Origin: Vibrio sp. 10N.261.55.A7
GTDB taxonomy: Bacteria > Pseudomonadota > Gammaproteobacteria > Enterobacterales > Vibrionaceae
Length of the DNA stretch: 57,023 bases
Direction: 5' to 3'
Assembly (NCBI RefSeq): GCF_002877365.1
Contig: NZ_MCWZ01000026.1
Span: 1 to 57,023 of the forward strand
Part shown: positions 55,216-57,023 of the stretch, in pieces
Position numbering within the stretch: the first letter of the stretch is position 1
How the letters are laid out: each line of letters opens with the position of its first letter
Made by a program: the position numbers and the translations under genes
Notes under the pieces: generated by a model
Told to the model about the DNA's origin: nothing
Seen by the model: only the letters and a program-made list of their open reading frames with translations
The model's database searches: none

Positions 55216-56121
55216 CTAAACCTGAGCCTTAGACAGCGCAGAGTCTAGTGGGATTGGGAACCTTCTTTTTTTAATCTGCGAGAGAATAACGCCAAAGATC
55301 ACCATCAAACCACCAATGAGGTGGTAGTTGTGAATGGTTTCATTTAATAGCCAGGTCGCCAGTGCCACTGAGATAACAGGCATGAGGTTCATGAACATCG
55401 CAGTTGAGTCTGCGCCTATCACATCGATCGCTTTGATCCACATCCAGGGCGCTAATATAGAGGCTGCGACGGCTGCATAGCCGATCAAAGGTAATGATTC
55501 TTGCGTAGGCATTAGCTGTGAACTTGTTAGCCATAATGGCGTTAACATGAGTACAGCAAAAATACCTTGGCAATAAATCAGTGTCACGTTCCCAAGTTGC
55601 ATTTTCCATCGCTTCAGCAAAACGCAATACGTTGCGTAGATCACTGCCGCGAGAAGCACTAACCCATCTCCCTGAGCAATATCCTGGTTGATGAAGAAAC
55701 CAATGTCCCCGTGCCCCAGCATAAACGTAAGCCCTGCTAATGAAATCACACCACCGATGATACTGAAGGCTGATATCGATTTTCCAAGCAGTGGTACACT
55801 AATGAACACAGAAATAAGTGGAACAAGCGAGATGATCAACGACATATTCGACGCCGTGGTCGTGAGCCCAGCATAGTAGCCAAGCGACTGGTTTAAGACC
55901 ATGCCAAGCAAAGAAAGGAATGCAAGCTTTGAAAGATAGGGCTTAATGATTTTCCATTGACGAATTACCGTTGGTAGGCAAAAGGGGGTCATGATCAACA
56001 TGGCGAAAAACCAACGATAAAAGCTCATGGCACTCGGTTCAATCGCCGTAGCAGCCATCTTATTTACGATTGAGTTACCACCCCAAATTAAGACGGTAAA
56101 AAAAGGCAATAGATAAATCAT
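55216..56121 (-). CDS. EamA-type DMT superfamily transporter
   Basis: 301 residues with about ten membrane helices in two EamA repeats (starting MIYLLPFFTVLIWGGNSIVNKMA; the second repeat from GLVLLAAVIYATYCVLL). WGGNSIVNK and FMNLMPVISV are typical of the drug/metabolite exporter group. The C-terminal tail is charged (IKKRRFPIPL). It is not closely similar to the other transporter in this window. It is divergent from an AraC-type regulator, probably its controller. The substrate is unknown. Confidence 0.88.
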   Translation of the reverse strand: MIYLLPFFTVLIWGGNSIVNKMAATAIEPSAMSFYRWFFAMLIMTPFCLPTVIRQWKIIKPYLSKLAFLSLLGMVLNQSLGYYAGLTTTASNMSLIISLVPLISVFISVPLLGKSISAFSIIGGVISLAGLTFMLGHGDIGFFINQDIAQGDGLVLLAAVIYATYCVLLKRWKMQLGNVTLIYCQGIFAVLMLTPLWLTSSQLMPTQESLPLIGYAAVAASILAPWMWIKAIDVIGADSTAMFMNLMPVISVALATWLLNETIHNYHLIGGLMVIFGVILSQIKKRRFPIPLDSALSKAQV

Positions 56122-56220
56122 GTGAACCTCATCGCAAGTAAGTGTGTGGAATTAAGTGTGACAGGTCGGTATGATTATATGTATCGTCAAAAAGACACGT
56201 TAAGTGATAGGAAGACAAGA

Positions 56221-57009
56221 TTGAAAAAACCGGCTCGAATACTTCACCCCTCGTTATCAATTGCCCGCGCACCATCCGATGTATTTATGAATTTCGAAGC
56301 GTTCTTATCTAATACTGAAACACGGGTGCATAGCCATCCATGGGGCCAAGTTCAGCTGATCAGTGGGGGAATACTTGAGATGGAAGCAGAGAATACTCGT
56401 TTTCTGGCACCTCCTCATCTTGCGATTTGGGTACCTGCGGGCGCTGAGCACTGTAGCTATAATCGAAAGCCCCTCGATTATTGCTCACTCAATGTCGCAC
56501 AAGAACTCACTTTGGGCTTCCCAAAACAAACGAGCTTGATCAAGGTAACACCAATAGTGTCGGCCATTATTGACGATTTCCGGAGACGAAAGATTAATGT
56601 CGCTGAATCAGAGCAGGACAAACGCTTAATTCAGGTACTCTTAGATCAACTTGCCACGGAAGAAACAGAAAGGCACTTTTTACCGACAACCAACAATAAG
56701 TATTTAGCGACTATATTGGAATCGGTTGAAGAAAGCCCAACAGACACAACGTCACTCGGTGAGTGGGCAGAGCGTGTGCATACAACAGAACGGACTTTGG
56801 CACGCCATTGTCAAACCGAGCTTGGTATGAGCTTTACTGAATGGCGTTTAAGAGTGCGTTATCTCTACTCAATGGATCTGCTAAGAAAAGGGCACTCAGT
56901 AAAAGAAGTCGCGTTGACGCTCGGTTACAACCAAGCCAGCCCTTATATTTCAATGTTCAAAAAATACTCGGGTCAAACGCCAGAACAATATAAGAATCGA
57001 TTGTTGTAG
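56221..57009 (+). CDS. AraC-family regulator with cupin N-domain
   Basis: About 262 residues. The N-terminal cupin-like sensor domain includes TRVHSHPWGQVQLISGG and LAIWVPAGAEHCSY, a possible His-based metal or ligand pocket. The C-terminal double helix-turn-helix includes LGEWAERVHTTERTLARH, then VKEVALTLGYNQASPYISMF, ending in GQTPEQYKNRLL. The open frame runs back to 56122. I prefer the TTG at 56221 because AGGAAG lies 6 nt upstream and the protein then has the usual family length; the ATG at 56179 is an alternative. It is divergent from and likely regulates the adjacent transporter gene. Confidence 0.85.
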   Translation: MKKPARILHPSLSIARAPSDVFMNFEAFLSNTETRVHSHPWGQVQLISGGILEMEAENTRFLAPPHLAIWVPAGAEHCSYNRKPLDYCSLNVAQELTLGFPKQTSLIKVTPIVSAIIDDFRRRKINVAESEQDKRLIQVLLDQLATEETERHFLPTTNNKYLATILESVEESPTDTTSLGEWAERVHTTERTLARHCQTELGMSFTEWRLRVRYLYSMDLLRKGHSVKEVALTLGYNQASPYISMFKKYSGQTPEQYKNRLL

Positions 57010-57023
57010 ATTTGTACTTTCTA

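Overview
The window is 57 kb of chromosome from a marine gammaproteobacterium, almost certainly a member of the Vibrionaceae (Vibrio, Photobacterium, Enterovibrio or a close relative). The evidence is a complete pfaABCD polyunsaturated fatty acid (PUFA) synthase operon with its own phosphopantetheinyl transferase, a hotdog thioesterase that looks like Orf6 of Photobacterium profundum, a Vibrio-type DUF3332 lipoprotein, a MoxR/Bat operon of the usual Vibrio layout, and a PurR-box-like site before pyrC. I saw no rRNA, tRNA, CRISPR array, insertion sequence or prophage.

Left part (1-14.2 kb): the end of a phospholipase D-like gene and a DUF3332 lipoprotein share a bidirectional terminator. Next comes a minus-strand cassette of exported proteins (amidohydrolase, DUF3299 protein, OprB-type porin) with an AraC-type regulator upstream. 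Divergent from that regulator is a plus-strand signalling pair: an HD-GYP response regulator (predicted c-di-GMP phosphodiesterase) and a 1635-residue hybrid histidine kinase with several periplasmic solute-binding-like modules. Then an azoreductase gene and a divergent LysR regulator share a palindrome-rich promoter region.

Central part (14.3-34 kb): the omega-3 fatty acid locus. An Orf6-like thioesterase and pfaE converge across a four-copy 18-bp tandem repeat. A 700-bp non-coding region then leads into pfaA (KS-MAT-5xACP-KR-DH-like), pfaB (AT), pfaC (KS-CLF-DH-DH) and pfaD (enoyl reductase). The pfaA/pfaB and pfaB/pfaC junctions overlap, pfaD follows after 46 nt, and a strong terminator closes the operon. 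PfaE should arm the five ACPs, PfaA and PfaC carry out elongation, ketoreduction and dehydration/isomerisation, PfaD reduces the enoyl group, and the thioesterase may release product.

Right part (34-57 kb): an ASCH-domain protein; a PhoD-like metallophosphatase; a LysR regulator divergent from a three-gene set (SDR reductase, thiolase, CoA transferase) suited to acetoacetate/3-hydroxybutyrate or short-chain fatty acid metabolism; a six-gene MoxR-DUF58-DUF4381-BatA-BatB/C-BatD operon; small uncharacterised proteins and a lipoprotein; a 0.9-kb gene-poor stretch that may hold a decayed gene; two EamA-type transporters, one with a divergent AraC regulator; pyrC; and a YcbX-like MOSC-ferredoxin protein. 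Several genes start later than the longest open frame, as judged by ribosome-binding sites and signal peptides; these choices are explained entry by entry. All function calls come from reading motifs by eye, with no database search.
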